Below, in pieces: positions 7,987 through 15,870 of a stretch of DNA of 64,000 nt. A program made the position numbers and the translations under genes. The stretch spans positions 620,001 to 684,000 of the forward strand of contig CBDFFP010000002.1 in the NCBI GenBank assembly GCA_965246855.1, given 5' to 3'. Position 1 is the first letter of the stretch; the number at the start of each line of letters is the position of its first letter. Source of the stretch: UBA1952 sp965246855 (GTDB taxonomy: Bacteria; Bacteroidota; Bacteroidia; Chitinophagales; Chitinophagaceae). The notes beneath the pieces are model-generated. The model did not search any database and had not been told where the DNA came from. It saw only the letters and a list, made by a program, of their open reading frames with translations.

Positions 7987-8096
7987 GTCTAAACTGTAAA
8001 AGTAAGTTGTTTAGTGATCAAGATCCCTTAAAGCAGTGCTGAACTTCTGAAATAGCTATATATAACTAGACCGACTATTTCTGTCTTGTTGGAAAG

Positions 8097-8186
8097 TCAT
8101 CGGCGAAGTTTTTGGGGCGGAAGGATATTTTGGGGTATATAGAGGAATTGAATGGAGAATTTCAGGTGCCGGAAGGAGAGAATTGA
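8097..8186 (+). pseudogene. Detached second copy of the engB 3' end
   Basis: These 90 bases encode AKFLGRKDILGYIEELNGEF and a short tail ending at TGA, which matches the end of EngB (IKFLGRKDILGYIEELNEGF). At DNA level the two copies are nearly identical over about 70 bases. There is no upstream part of the gene, so this is a remnant or a target-site duplicate, not a gene. Confidence 0.85.
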
Positions 8187-8275
8187 GCAATATCCTTTGC
8201 AACGTCCTTGAGTTTGCTATTTGAATATGCATACGCTGTTTCAATTCATTTGCGTAGCGAGTAGGGCGTGTTTAC

Positions 8276-9019
8276 TTACTGGCACGTATAACCGCCATCT
8301 GCGGCAATCGATGCACCTGTAATGAAAGAGCTATCATCGGAGAGGAGGAACCGAACCGTTTTGGCGATTTCATCTGGTTGACCAATGCGTCCAATTGGTT
8401 GAGCGCTATCTAAGGAAGCGTATACAGCACCTGCTTCTTGCCGGGACTGGCTTACAAATTGCTTTACCGCATGATCAAGCAGCGGGGTTTGAATCGTTCC
8501 CGGGCATATGCAATTCACCCGTATGTTGAAGGGGGCGTAGTCGATAGCTGTGCTTTTGGCGAGCTGAGCAACGGCACCTTTGGTCATTCCATACACGGCA
8601 CTGCTAGCTTTGCCGACAAAAGATTGGTCGGAACCCATGAGTACGATACTGCCTTTTTGTTGCCGTTTCATAAGCGGGATTACGGTCTTTAACAGATAGA
8701 AGGTACCCATTAAATTAATGGAGACCAGTGAATCAAGTTGTTCGTAACTGGTGTCTTCAATATTTGCGAACAGGTGTCGCCCCGCGTTTGAAAACAGAAA
8801 GTCGATTCTTTTTTCTTTGTCAAAAATGGTGTTGACGGCTTGCTCAACATGGATGCGATTACTTACATCGCAGTGAATAAAATATGGATCAGCCTCTTGA
8901 GAGGGCACAATATCAAGGTTGTACACTACGCTTCCTTCACTCCTTAAGAGTTCAAGGGTGGATTTACCAATCCCGGAACTAGCACCGGTGATGACGGTTA
9001 CAGTATCTTTCCAATTCAT
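8276..9019 (-). CDS. SDR-family oxidoreductase
   Basis: Classical short-chain dehydrogenase/reductase of 247 residues, an NAD(P)-dependent enzyme acting on an unknown alcohol or ketone. The cofactor loop TGASSGIG is at 11-18, NAG at 78-80, and the catalytic YGMTK (Y143, K147) follows a conserved serine region (VLMGSDQS). An aspartate after the second strand (NLDIVPS) points to NAD rather than NADP. The C-terminal GASIAADGGY is typical. The gene is AT-richer than the core genes around it and lies in the islet between engB and folC. Confidence 0.88.
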   Translation of the reverse strand: MNWKDTVTVITGASSGIGKSTLELLRSEGSVVYNLDIVPSQEADPYFIHCDVSNRIHVEQAVNTIFDKEKRIDFLFSNAGRHLFANIEDTSYEQLDSLVSINLMGTFYLLKTVIPLMKRQQKGSIVLMGSDQSFVGKASSAVYGMTKGAVAQLAKSTAIDYAPFNIRVNCICPGTIQTPLLDHAVKQFVSQSRQEAGAVYASLDSAQPIGRIGQPDEIAKTVRFLLSDDSSFITGASIAADGGYTCQ

Positions 9020-9092
9020 GAGTTCTTTTTTTACGCTTGATTAAGGCTTGCAGGTAACGTTCAAGCATTGGCGTTGTGGCGGGCTTCCGTGA

Positions 9093-9185
9093 TCCGACAG
9101 CCTGGAACTGAAGCTAAATTTATAACTAATTGATCAAGTATACTACTTCCGCTGAATAGAATTCCGTCAGGCTGGAACTGCTGCT
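9093..9185. repeat. Pair of imperfect 23-bp direct repeats
   Basis: TCCGACAGCCTGGAACTGAA at 9093 and TCCGTCAGGCTGGAACTGCT at 9163 begin two 23-bp copies that differ at four positions and lie 70 bases apart, in the spacer between the SDR gene and the next unknown gene. The word GCTGAATA also occurs twice in the same spacer. No gene is visible here. Confidence 0.5.
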
Positions 9186-9254
9186 GAATAAAGAACTGAA
9201 GGTGATGTTTTTCCTGCTGCCGCCATAATGCCAATGCTACTGTTGGCTGTCAGG

Positions 9255-9740
9255 TTAATTACGCCAGGTCAGGTAACGATAGTCAAAGTTGTTGTCAAAA
9301 ACTACTGTGGTGTCCAGAACCAATTTTTTATTTTCTGTAAGAACGAGTCTTTTCAACTTATTAGAATTTTGGTCAAATATTTTGGCGTCAATATCTCCGG
9401 TTCCCATTAACCATTGAATATGTCCGACCTTTTCGTCAAACCAAAACTTTCGGCTTTTGAAAAAATCTAAATGCTTACCCGGCATATTACCAGCCCAACC
9501 ATATTCTTCTTGAGTAAAATAATATTGTCGATCTATGATTTTTGTAATTTTAGGATATTCTGGCATTGAGAAAAAAGAAAAAGACGGAACTACAAGAGCC
9601 GCAACTAAAATTGTCACGCCAATAGTTAATTCAGTAAAAAGCAGAAGTCGTTTTCTTCTGATTTTTCTTTTGAGCTTAGCATGCAGAGCAATGGGAATTG
9701 CAATACTCGCTAAAATCAGTATAATATATAGAGTATCCAT
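9255..9740 (-). CDS. Two-span membrane protein of unknown function
   Basis: Unrecognised 161-residue protein. Residues 2-21 (DTLYIILILASIAIPIALHA) and about 36-60 (LTIGVTILVAALVVPSFSFF) are membrane helices separated by a basic loop (KLKRKIRRKR), so the larger C-terminal part probably faces the periplasm. That part is rich in aromatic and charged residues (YYFTQEEYGWAGNMPG). It is AT-rich like the other two islet genes and transcribed in the same direction; no family is recognised. Confidence 0.6.
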   Translation of the reverse strand: MDTLYIILILASIAIPIALHAKLKRKIRRKRLLLFTELTIGVTILVAALVVPSFSFFSMPEYPKITKIIDRQYYFTQEEYGWAGNMPGKHLDFFKSRKFWFDEKVGHIQWLMGTGDIDAKIFDQNSNKLKRLVLTENKKLVLDTTVVFDNNFDYRYLTWRN

Positions 9741-9859
9741 ATTGTTCTAAACGCAGTCATAACTTGCAGCCAACTCAAAATTATACGCAACTCCCCATCC
9801 AGAAAACTACGTGATACTCCTTATTTGGGGTGAATATACGCAGCTCTTTGCCCAAAATC

Positions 9860-11227
9860 CTATTGCGTATATCTACTTGAAACTTTTTCAGAGGCGACTG
9901 CTTCCCCCACTACAAAAAAGCTTCCGGTAATCAGCAGCGAATCTTTTTCAACCAACGCTTTCCGCGCCACTTCCACTGCCTCCGCAACGCTTTTATAGAC
10001 ATTTCCCACAAGTCCCACTTCCTTTCCCATCTCGGCTAATTCCGCTACCGGCAGTGCGCGGGGAATCGCCGCTTGACAGAAATAATATACCGCATCTTTC
10101 GGGAAAAGTGCCAGTGCGGCGGCCACGTCTTTGTCACGCACAAAGCCCAACACGATATGCCTTTTCCCGGAAACCTCGCGCGTCCACTGCGCCAAAACCG
10201 CTTCCAATCCCTGCGGGTTGTGCGCCACATCCGCCACAATCAGCGGCGCGCGTTGCAGCACTTCATAACGCCCGCGCAAGCCCTGCACCTGTAAATCCTC
10301 CAGTGCCTGCGGTGCATCTTCCACTTGCACGGCCAAACCCATCTCTGAAAGCATATCCACCACCATAAAAACCGTCGCCAGATTCTGCCGCTGATAATCG
10401 CCGCGCAGCGAGGTAGAAAAAGAAATTTCCCTTCCGTCCGTCAAGTGCCGCGCCGTGTATTGCTGTTCATCTGAAAACGCTTCTCTGCTGTCACTCCTCT
10501 CCTGCGGGGAGAGGCCGACCGCGCCGGGAATAAGTTCCCAGCAATCTTCCGCAAAAACCATCTCGCTCTTTTCCGCCCCTGCTTTCTCCCGGAAAACGCT
10601 TTCCGTTTCCCCGTGCCTCGCGCCAATCACCACCGGAATGCCACGCTTGATAATGCCCGCTTTTTCGCCTGCAATCAGTTCCAGCGTATCTCCTAAAAAT
10701 GCGGTGTGGTCGTAGGCAATATTGGTAATCACCGATAGCACCGGCGTAATCACATTGGTGCTGTCTAAGCGTCCGCCGAGGCCAGTTTCTATCACCACAA
10801 CGTCCACCGCTTCCTGCGCAAACCACTCAAAAGCCATCGCCACCGTCAGCTCAAAAAACGACGGCTGAATCGCCTCCATTAACGGCTTCATGCGCTGCGT
10901 AAAGTCCACCACAAAATCTTCCGAAACCATCTCCCCATTGATGCGAATCCGCTCCCGGAAATCCACCAGATGTGGCGACGTATAAAGGCCCGTTTTGTAG
11001 CCCGCTGTTTGCAGAAAAGCCGCTATTGCCGCACTTGTACTGCCCTTTCCATTTGTTCCGGCAATGTGAATGCTCTTAAATTTCTGGTGTGGATTCCCGA
11101 GTGCTTCGCAAAGCGCAATCGTGTTCGTCAAATCCGCTTTATACGCCGCCGCGCCGATGCGGGAAAACATGGGCAACTGCGCGAAAAGGAAGTCCAATGT
11201 TTGCGCGTAGCGCGGGTGAGAAGCCAC
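9860..11227 (-). CDS. folC: Bifunctional folylpolyglutamate/dihydrofolate synthase
   Basis: Cytoplasmic Mur-ligase-family enzyme that adds glutamate to dihydropteroate or tetrahydrofolate. The 455-residue protein carries the ATP loop HIAGTNGKGST (about 54-64), the folate-binding region YTSPHLVDFRERI, and VIETGLGGRLDSTNVI of the central domain, then ADVAHNPQG of the C-terminal domain. The start at 11227 is a GTG. It is followed downstream by the AT-rich islet and preceded by a repeat element and tonB, all on the same strand. Confidence 0.93.
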   Translation of the reverse strand: MASHPRYAQTLDFLFAQLPMFSRIGAAAYKADLTNTIALCEALGNPHQKFKSIHIAGTNGKGSTSAAIAAFLQTAGYKTGLYTSPHLVDFRERIRINGEMVSEDFVVDFTQRMKPLMEAIQPSFFELTVAMAFEWFAQEAVDVVVIETGLGGRLDSTNVITPVLSVITNIAYDHTAFLGDTLELIAGEKAGIIKRGIPVVIGARHGETESVFREKAGAEKSEMVFAEDCWELIPGAVGLSPQERSDSREAFSDEQQYTARHLTDGREISFSTSLRGDYQRQNLATVFMVVDMLSEMGLAVQVEDAPQALEDLQVQGLRGRYEVLQRAPLIVADVAHNPQGLEAVLAQWTREVSGKRHIVLGFVRDKDVAAALALFPKDAVYYFCQAAIPRALPVAELAEMGKEVGLVGNVYKSVAEAVEVARKALVEKDSLLITGSFFVVGEAVASEKVSSRYTQ

Positions 11228-11265
11228 GAGAATCGTTTTTTAGAAAGCGCGAAGATGGCAATTCC

Positions 11266-11496
11266 GTAGGGACACGCCGCGCGTGTCCGCAGAAAATGCG
11301 TGTTGTGTGCGTTACAAAACGTGGGTCATTCCGAGCGCAGAGCGAGGAACTGCGAAGCACTCGCCGAAGGCCATCTCACAGTAGGTAAGACACAACAAGT
11401 GAGAAACAGCGCGAGTGAGATCTCACCCTAGCGGTCGAGATGACACCCATTTTGTAAGCCGCGTTTTTTATGCGGACACGCGCGGCGTGTCCCTAC
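11266..11496. repeat. Miniature element with perfect 25-bp palindromic inverted ends
   Basis: The left end (11266-11290) starts GTAGGGACACGCCGCGCGTG and continues TCCGC; the right end (11472-11496) is its exact reverse complement over 25 bases. Each end is itself a near-palindrome. The interior holds a second dispersed-type motif (GTCATTCCGAGCG ... GGTCGAGATGAC). The right end supplies the TAG stop codon of the adjacent tonB gene at 11493-11495. A single end of the same family recurs at 54821-54845 after pckA. No coding sequence is present. Confidence 0.8.
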
Positions 11497-12356
11497 TGCG
11501 TCTTAAACACAAACGTCACCGTTCCAAACTGCTCTACCGGCCCGTCAGGCGCAGCGGAAAAACGCACCTGCCGCAGCTTGTCCTTTGCAATCGCTGTTAG
11601 TTCACCACTGCCGGAAAGCACGGAGCTATTTACGATCGCGCCCGCACGATTCACCGTTACGCGCATCTTCACAGAGCCGCCGTTGCGGAAATTTCCTTCC
11701 AATCGCGGCGCAATAATCGTCCGTCCCGAAAGCGTATGGTTTACGCCGCCCGTCCCGCGTCCCGGACTGCCTTCATAATTCTTCGCGCCCGGTGTGCCGC
11801 CCGGTACGCCCCGGTCACCGGAGCCAAAAGTATTGCCTTCACTGCTGCCTGCTACGTCGCGGGTTGCGCCATTTCCGCCCGTTCCCCGGCTTCCCGGAAA
11901 AAGCACTTTCGGACGGCGCGGCACTTCGGCAGGTTTCGTTACGGCGGTTACCGGAGTTGTAGCCTTAACCGGCGAAGTCGTCGCTGTTTTGGGCGTTACC
12001 GGCTTCGGCGGTTGTGGCTTCACCGTTTCTTTTTTCGGTGGAATCTCTGCCGCGTCAGGGTCGTTGGAAGGCGCTGCTGTTATGGGTTCTGTTGCTTCTT
12101 CTGCGGCTGGAGAAGCCTCCGCTACTTCCGGGGCCGGGTCTCCGGTGATTTCCGGCTGCTCGGTTCCAAAACCATCCGCGCTGCTGCCCAGATTCACCTC
12201 CATGCCCAACTCTTCCACCGGCGGCGGAACGGGCGCAGGCGCGGCGTATTTTACCGTGAAAAAGACGAGCAGCAACAGCGCGTGAATGCCGAGCGTAAGC
12301 CCTAGTGCCTTTAACTGTCGGGGACGGCGCTCCTCAGAAAAAATTGTAGTTGTCAT
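11493..12356 (-). CDS. TonB-family energy transducer
   Basis: Predicted inner-membrane protein that transmits the proton motive force to outer-membrane receptors. The 287-residue chain has a short cytoplasmic head, one membrane helix at about 17-36 (LGLTLGIHALLLLVFFTVKY), a long Pro/Ala/Thr-rich linker with KPQPPKPVTPKT, a glycine-rich stretch, and a C-terminal TonB/TolA-like domain (GSVKMRVTVNRAGAIVNSSV ... VTFVFKTQ). No exbB or exbD is next to it. Its stop codon is formed by the right end of the palindromic element at 11266-11496, and its upstream region is occupied by a 21-bp repeat array. Confidence 0.85.
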   Translation of the reverse strand: MTTTIFSEERRPRQLKALGLTLGIHALLLLVFFTVKYAAPAPVPPPVEELGMEVNLGSSADGFGTEQPEITGDPAPEVAEASPAAEEATEPITAAPSNDPDAAEIPPKKETVKPQPPKPVTPKTATTSPVKATTPVTAVTKPAEVPRRPKVLFPGSRGTGGNGATRDVAGSSEGNTFGSGDRGVPGGTPGAKNYEGSPGRGTGGVNHTLSGRTIIAPRLEGNFRNGGSVKMRVTVNRAGAIVNSSVLSGSGELTAIAKDKLRQVRFSAAPDGPVEQFGTVTFVFKTQ

Positions 12357-12371
12357 AGTTTAATGATTCCT

Positions 12372-12728
12372 TAGTTCCGGGAAATGCGCCCGTAGTTCGC
12401 TCACTCGCTCCATTAGATTGGCCACTTGCTACGTTAGTTCGGCTACTTGCTTCATTAGATTGGCTACTTGCTCCCTTAGTTCGCTCACTCACTTCATTAG
12501 ATTGGCTACTTGCTCCGTTAGATTGCGTACTTGCTACGTTAGTTCGGCTACTTGCTTCATTAGATTGGCTACTTGCTCCGTTAGTTCAGCTACTTGCTTC
12601 ATTAGTTCGCTCACTTGCTCCATTAGTTCGGCTACTTGCTTCATTAGTTCGCGTACTTGCTACGTTAGATTGGCTACTTGCTCCGTTAGATTGCTTACTA
12701 GCGACAATAGTTCCCTCACTTGCTTCAT
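12372..12728 (-). repeat. Array of sixteen 21-bp repeats encoding a broken coiled-coil heptad
   Basis: Positions 12393-12728 are exactly sixteen 21-bp units of the form TAGwTyGsnyACTTGCTnCr; a decayed seventeenth unit lies at 12372-12392. Read on the minus strand from the ATG at 12726-12728, each unit is one heptad of type (M/T)(K/E)QVA(E/N)L. The frame meets TAG three times, always at the same heptad position (ACG TAG CAA), and TGA once, and finally stops at 12360-12362, three bases before the tonB start. The plus-strand frame is also open, with cysteine-containing heptads. No spacers are present, so it is not CRISPR. The first open stretch is only 22 codons. Confidence 0.8.
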
Positions 12729-12830
12729 TAGTTAAATAAAAACCTTAGTAGCCTAATAGGTTAAGGACGCCCGATCTGCTTAATTCCATAAACCAACTGA
12801 CCTGTAAACCTGCCGATTCAATTCCGCCCG

Positions 12831-14114
12831 CTAATGCGCAAAAGCGTTTTCATAGTCCGCCATCCGTTCGCGCGGCGGGTTGAAGTAGCCGTATTTCAGG
12901 TGGGGAAATTCTTCTTGCAGCACATCCAAAAGCTGTCCCATACCCAGACATTCACCCGTATCCACCAGGCCCATCCGGCCCAGATACCAGTCCGGGTCAA
13001 TGTTGAAATTGCGCCACTGAATCATATTCAGACTCGTTTCCGCAATCACCGTGCGCAACGCCTCATATTCCGCCACACTGTCCGTTACGCCGGGAAAAAC
13101 AAAGTAGTTGATGGATGTCCAGCCGCCATGCCGTTTCACCACGCGCAGACTCTCCACAATGTCCTCAAAAACATAGTTGTTGGGCCGGTAGTATTTCGTG
13201 TAAAGCTCCGGTTGCAGCGAGTTCGTACTCACGCGGATGCTGTTCAGTCCCGCTTTCATCAGCCTTGCCACCACGTCGGGCTTGGAGCCGTTGGTGTTGA
13301 TATTGATGCTGCCGCGCGCGGTATGTCGCCGGATTTCGCGGATGCTTTCTTCCAAAACCGACCCCATCAGCAGCGGCTCCCCTTCGCAGCCTTGCCCGAA
13401 AGACACAATCGGATAGGGCGCGGTTTCCAGGTGCGGAACGGTGTACTCTGCAATTTCTATCGCCGTTGGCTTGAAGGAAATCCGGTCATGCGGCGAAGTA
13501 ATGCTTTCTTCTTCCGGCTGGAAAGAAATGCAGCCCACACAGTTGGAATTGCACGCCGGTGAAGCCGGAATAGGACATTCCCAGCGGTGCAGAAAATAGT
13601 TGCGCGCCGCAGGGCATTCATACTTCTCCGCGCAGGTATGCGCTAGGTGCTGCACCAGCCGGTTGTGTGGATAATGCGCCGTAAGTTCTTGGATTCCGCT
13701 TGCTACCAGCGCCTCATCATAACCTGCTGCTTCCTGCCGGATGTCGCGCTCAATGCGCCGCGCCGGAACCACAAATCCGCCATTGGCCCAGCCCGCCGCC
13801 GTATAGCAAAACAGCGGAAGTGTGGGCGCGTCGGGGCCGGTTTCATAAGCGGCGAGGTAAAAGCCCGTGTGTGCGGGCGGGATAAAAGCCGCTACGGCAG
13901 CCCCTTTTTCGCAAAGCCGCATCTCGCCGGTACGCACGTCAATGCCGATGCCGCGCCGTCCGGGAAGGGTGTAGAGATTGCCGCCGTTGGGCAGCGTAAT
14001 CCACGCCTCTTCCTCCACCGGAATGGCATCCCAACCCGTGCGCCCCACCACATACAGCGAGGTGTCCTCAAAAATCTTTCCCTTCTCATCGGAGTACAAC
14101 AAATACGGCTGCAT
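12831..14114 (-). CDS. Radical SAM protein
   Basis: Predicted 427-residue radical SAM enzyme of unknown substrate. The start at 14114 is chosen because the sequence before it (towards 14204) lies in a repeat. The Fe-S cluster motif is C188-x3-C192-x2-C195 (ACNSNCVGCISFQ), followed by GQGCEGEPLL and INTNGSKPDVVARLMKAGLN, typical of the TIM-barrel core, with a SAM-binding glutamate region. The first 180 residues form an extra N-terminal domain with several more cysteines (CAEKYEC, WEC) that could hold an auxiliary cluster. No peptide substrate gene is visible nearby. Confidence 0.85.
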   Translation of the reverse strand: MQPYLLYSDEKGKIFEDTSLYVVGRTGWDAIPVEEEAWITLPNGGNLYTLPGRRGIGIDVRTGEMRLCEKGAAVAAFIPPAHTGFYLAAYETGPDAPTLPLFCYTAAGWANGGFVVPARRIERDIRQEAAGYDEALVASGIQELTAHYPHNRLVQHLAHTCAEKYECPAARNYFLHRWECPIPASPACNSNCVGCISFQPEEESITSPHDRISFKPTAIEIAEYTVPHLETAPYPIVSFGQGCEGEPLLMGSVLEESIREIRRHTARGSININTNGSKPDVVARLMKAGLNSIRVSTNSLQPELYTKYYRPNNYVFEDIVESLRVVKRHGGWTSINYFVFPGVTDSVAEYEALRTVIAETSLNMIQWRNFNIDPDWYLGRMGLVDTGECLGMGQLLDVLQEEFPHLKYGYFNPPRERMADYENAFAH

Positions 14115-14151
14115 GGGAGCGAAATTACGTTGGATGTTTCGCGTTGGAATT

Positions 14152-14233
14152 GGAACACGGATAACGCGGATTTGGACGGATTTACACAGATTCATCCGTG
14201 GCAATCCGCAGTTATCCGTTTCATCCGTGTTCC
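14152..14233. repeat. Palindromic repeat built from CGGAT words
   Basis: GGAACACGGAT at 14152-14162 is complementary to ATCCGTGTTCC at 14223-14233, and inner words (AACGCGGAT / ATCCGCAGTT) extend the pairing imperfectly. It fills the space between the mpl stop and the start of the radical SAM gene, so it may end or attenuate the mpl transcript. Confidence 0.65.
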
Positions 14234-14234
14234 A

Positions 14235-15593
14235 TTATAAACCCAATTGCGCTTCCCAGTTTGTTCCCTCAAAGGTCCCGGAACTCATCAGAAGCAAACA
14301 CACCGGCTCCGCAGCATTTTTCACCAATTCCCGAACGCGATTTTGCAACGCGCTTGCCTCGTCAAACACTTCCAAATCCGGGCGGCCAAAACCTTCATGA
14401 ACGGTTTGCGGATTCAACGGTTCTAAACCCTTTAACTGCAACGCATGACCGCTGAAATATATCAGCGCGTCATCAGCGGCGTTCATGCTATCGACGTACT
14501 GCGCCAGAAATTCTTTGTTCAGGCTGCTATACGTGTGCAGTTCAAAAAGCGCAATCAGTTTCCGGGCCGGATACGCTTCGCGCACCGCGTCCAGCGTGGC
14601 TTTTAGCTTGGAAGGTGCATGGGCAAAGTCGCGGAAGGCAACGACGTTTTCTGTTTCAAACGCTTTCTCCAACCGCTTCGCTGCGCCGCTGAAATCGGCA
14701 ATAGCGTTATAAAAATCCCTTTCCTCCACACCCAAAGCGGCGCAGATTTCCTTTGCACCCATGAGGTTCAGGAAGTTGTGGCGACCAAAAACCGAGAGCG
14801 AAATTTCGCCCGTTGGTGTCTCCAAAAAAGCTTTTCCATCGTCGTAGCGATACTGTGGCGCACGGTACGGAATCGCTTTTAAATGGCTGCCGTGAGACGT
14901 TACTATGCGCACGACTTCTGCGTCTTCGGCATTGTACACCAGCGTTGCGCCCGCTTCCAGATTCTGGAGATAAATCTGGAACTGCGAAACGTAATTTTCG
15001 TAGGTCGGGAACACGTTGATATGATCCCATGCAATGCCGGAAAGCAGCGTAATCTGCGGGTGATAAAAGAAGATTTTCGGGCGCTTTTCAATCACACTTG
15101 CCGGGTATTCATCGCCTTCCAGAATCATGAGCGGCGCATCAGAAAGCTGTACGGAATGTTCGAAACCCGCCAGCCGCGCACCAACCAGATAATCAAAGGC
15201 TTTTCCCATCTTTTGCAGCACGTGCATCACCATACTCGTGATGGTGGTTTTGCCGTGGGAACCAGCAATGGCGACGCGCGTTTTTTCTTTGGAAACCTGA
15301 TAGATGTATTCGGGGAAAGAGTAGATTTTCAAGCCCAATTCCTGCGCGCGGAGCAATTCCGGGTTGTCGCCTTTGGCGTGCATTCCCAATACCACTTCAT
15401 CTATGTCTGCCGTTATTTTTCCGGGATGCCAGCCGAAAGATTCGGGCAGCAATCCGGCTTCTGCTAAAACCGTCTTTGCCGGGTCGTGAATGGCATCGTC
15501 GGAGCCGGTGACGGTTGCGCCACTGCGTTGCAAAGCCAGTGCTAATTGATGCATAATGGCGCCGCCGATGGCGATGAAATGAACTCTTTTCAT
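14235..15593 (-). CDS. mpl: UDP-MurNAc:L-Ala-gamma-D-Glu-meso-DAP ligase
   Basis: Cytoplasmic cell-wall recycling enzyme that joins recovered tripeptide to UDP-N-acetylmuramate. The 452-residue protein begins MKRVHFIAIGGAIMHQLALA, a Mpl-like version of the Mur N-terminal domain, then has the ATP loop GSHGKTT (111-117), the DHINVFPTYENY region of the central domain, and a C-terminal domain (DFAHAPSKLKATLDAVREAY). The start at 15593 follows a TACATTTG promoter element; the frame is open further upstream but without homology. The presence of mpl implies meso-diaminopimelate peptidoglycan. Confidence 0.92.
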   Translation of the reverse strand: MKRVHFIAIGGAIMHQLALALQRSGATVTGSDDAIHDPAKTVLAEAGLLPESFGWHPGKITADIDEVVLGMHAKGDNPELLRAQELGLKIYSFPEYIYQVSKEKTRVAIAGSHGKTTITSMVMHVLQKMGKAFDYLVGARLAGFEHSVQLSDAPLMILEGDEYPASVIEKRPKIFFYHPQITLLSGIAWDHINVFPTYENYVSQFQIYLQNLEAGATLVYNAEDAEVVRIVTSHGSHLKAIPYRAPQYRYDDGKAFLETPTGEISLSVFGRHNFLNLMGAKEICAALGVEERDFYNAIADFSGAAKRLEKAFETENVVAFRDFAHAPSKLKATLDAVREAYPARKLIALFELHTYSSLNKEFLAQYVDSMNAADDALIYFSGHALQLKGLEPLNPQTVHEGFGRPDLEVFDEASALQNRVRELVKNAAEPVCLLLMSSGTFEGTNWEAQLGL

Positions 15594-15625
15594 TAGTTTC
15601 GCGTTGTAAATTTTCAGGACCGGCG

Positions 15626-15633
15626 CAAATGTA
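15626..15633 (-). promoter_or_regulatory. -7 element of the mpl promoter
   Basis: On the minus strand TACATTTG fits the TAnnTTTG consensus and lies 32 bases before the mpl start, supporting the start at 15593 over longer forms. Confidence 0.6.
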
Positions 15634-15672
15634 GCCGCTGCCGGTTGCCCATCTTCCACCATTCCCAGACCC

Positions 15673-15819
15673 ATGCGCACTGTTGCTTCTTTTCGCCGTT
15701 TTCTGACGCTCGTTATTGTTACTACTGTGTGCAGTGTACTCGCGACTTCCTGTGCCACTTCCGGCCCTAAATACGGCTGTCCCGGCGCGGTAAATCAGGG
15801 AAGCAGGTACGCGCACTAA
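15673..15819 (+). CDS. Small lipoprotein of 48 residues
   Basis: A short gene divergent from mpl. The product starts MRTVASFRRFLTLVIVTTVC, a basic head followed by a hydrophobic stretch, and continues SVLATSCATSGPKYGCPGAV, with a lipobox-like LATSC and a KYGCP motif. Small lipoproteins ending around a KYGCP motif occur in related genomes as far as is recalled; the function is unknown. It is followed by two hairpins that can act as terminators (15832-15866 and 15871-15911), which supports a real transcription unit. Confidence 0.6.
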   Translation: MRTVASFRRFLTLVIVTTVCSVLATSCATSGPKYGCPGAVNQGSRYAH

Positions 15820-15831
15820 GGGCGATGTTCT

Positions 15832-15866
15832 AAACCTATAAGGTTTCCAAAATCTTATAGGTTTTT
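15832..15866 (+). terminator. Hairpin terminator after the small lipoprotein gene
   Basis: AAACCTATAAG at 15832-15842 pairs with CTTATAGGTTT at 15854-15864 and is followed by T residues on the plus strand. Confidence 0.6.
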
Positions 15867-15870
15867 AGAC

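Noticed and set aside
9048..9775. Integron-like attC recombination sites around the islet genes
   Set aside because: Only the short word TTGCAGnnAAC is shared; the paired core sites and imperfect palindromic arms of attC could not be found, and no integron integrase is visible.
12393..12728. Possible CRISPR array
   Set aside because: Units are strictly contiguous 21-mers with no unique spacers, and no cas gene is in the window.
12418..12735. Plus-strand 105-residue cysteine-rich repeat protein
   Set aside because: It is the opposite-strand reading of the 21-bp array. A 21-bp period keeps any frame open, and there is no signal or promoter.
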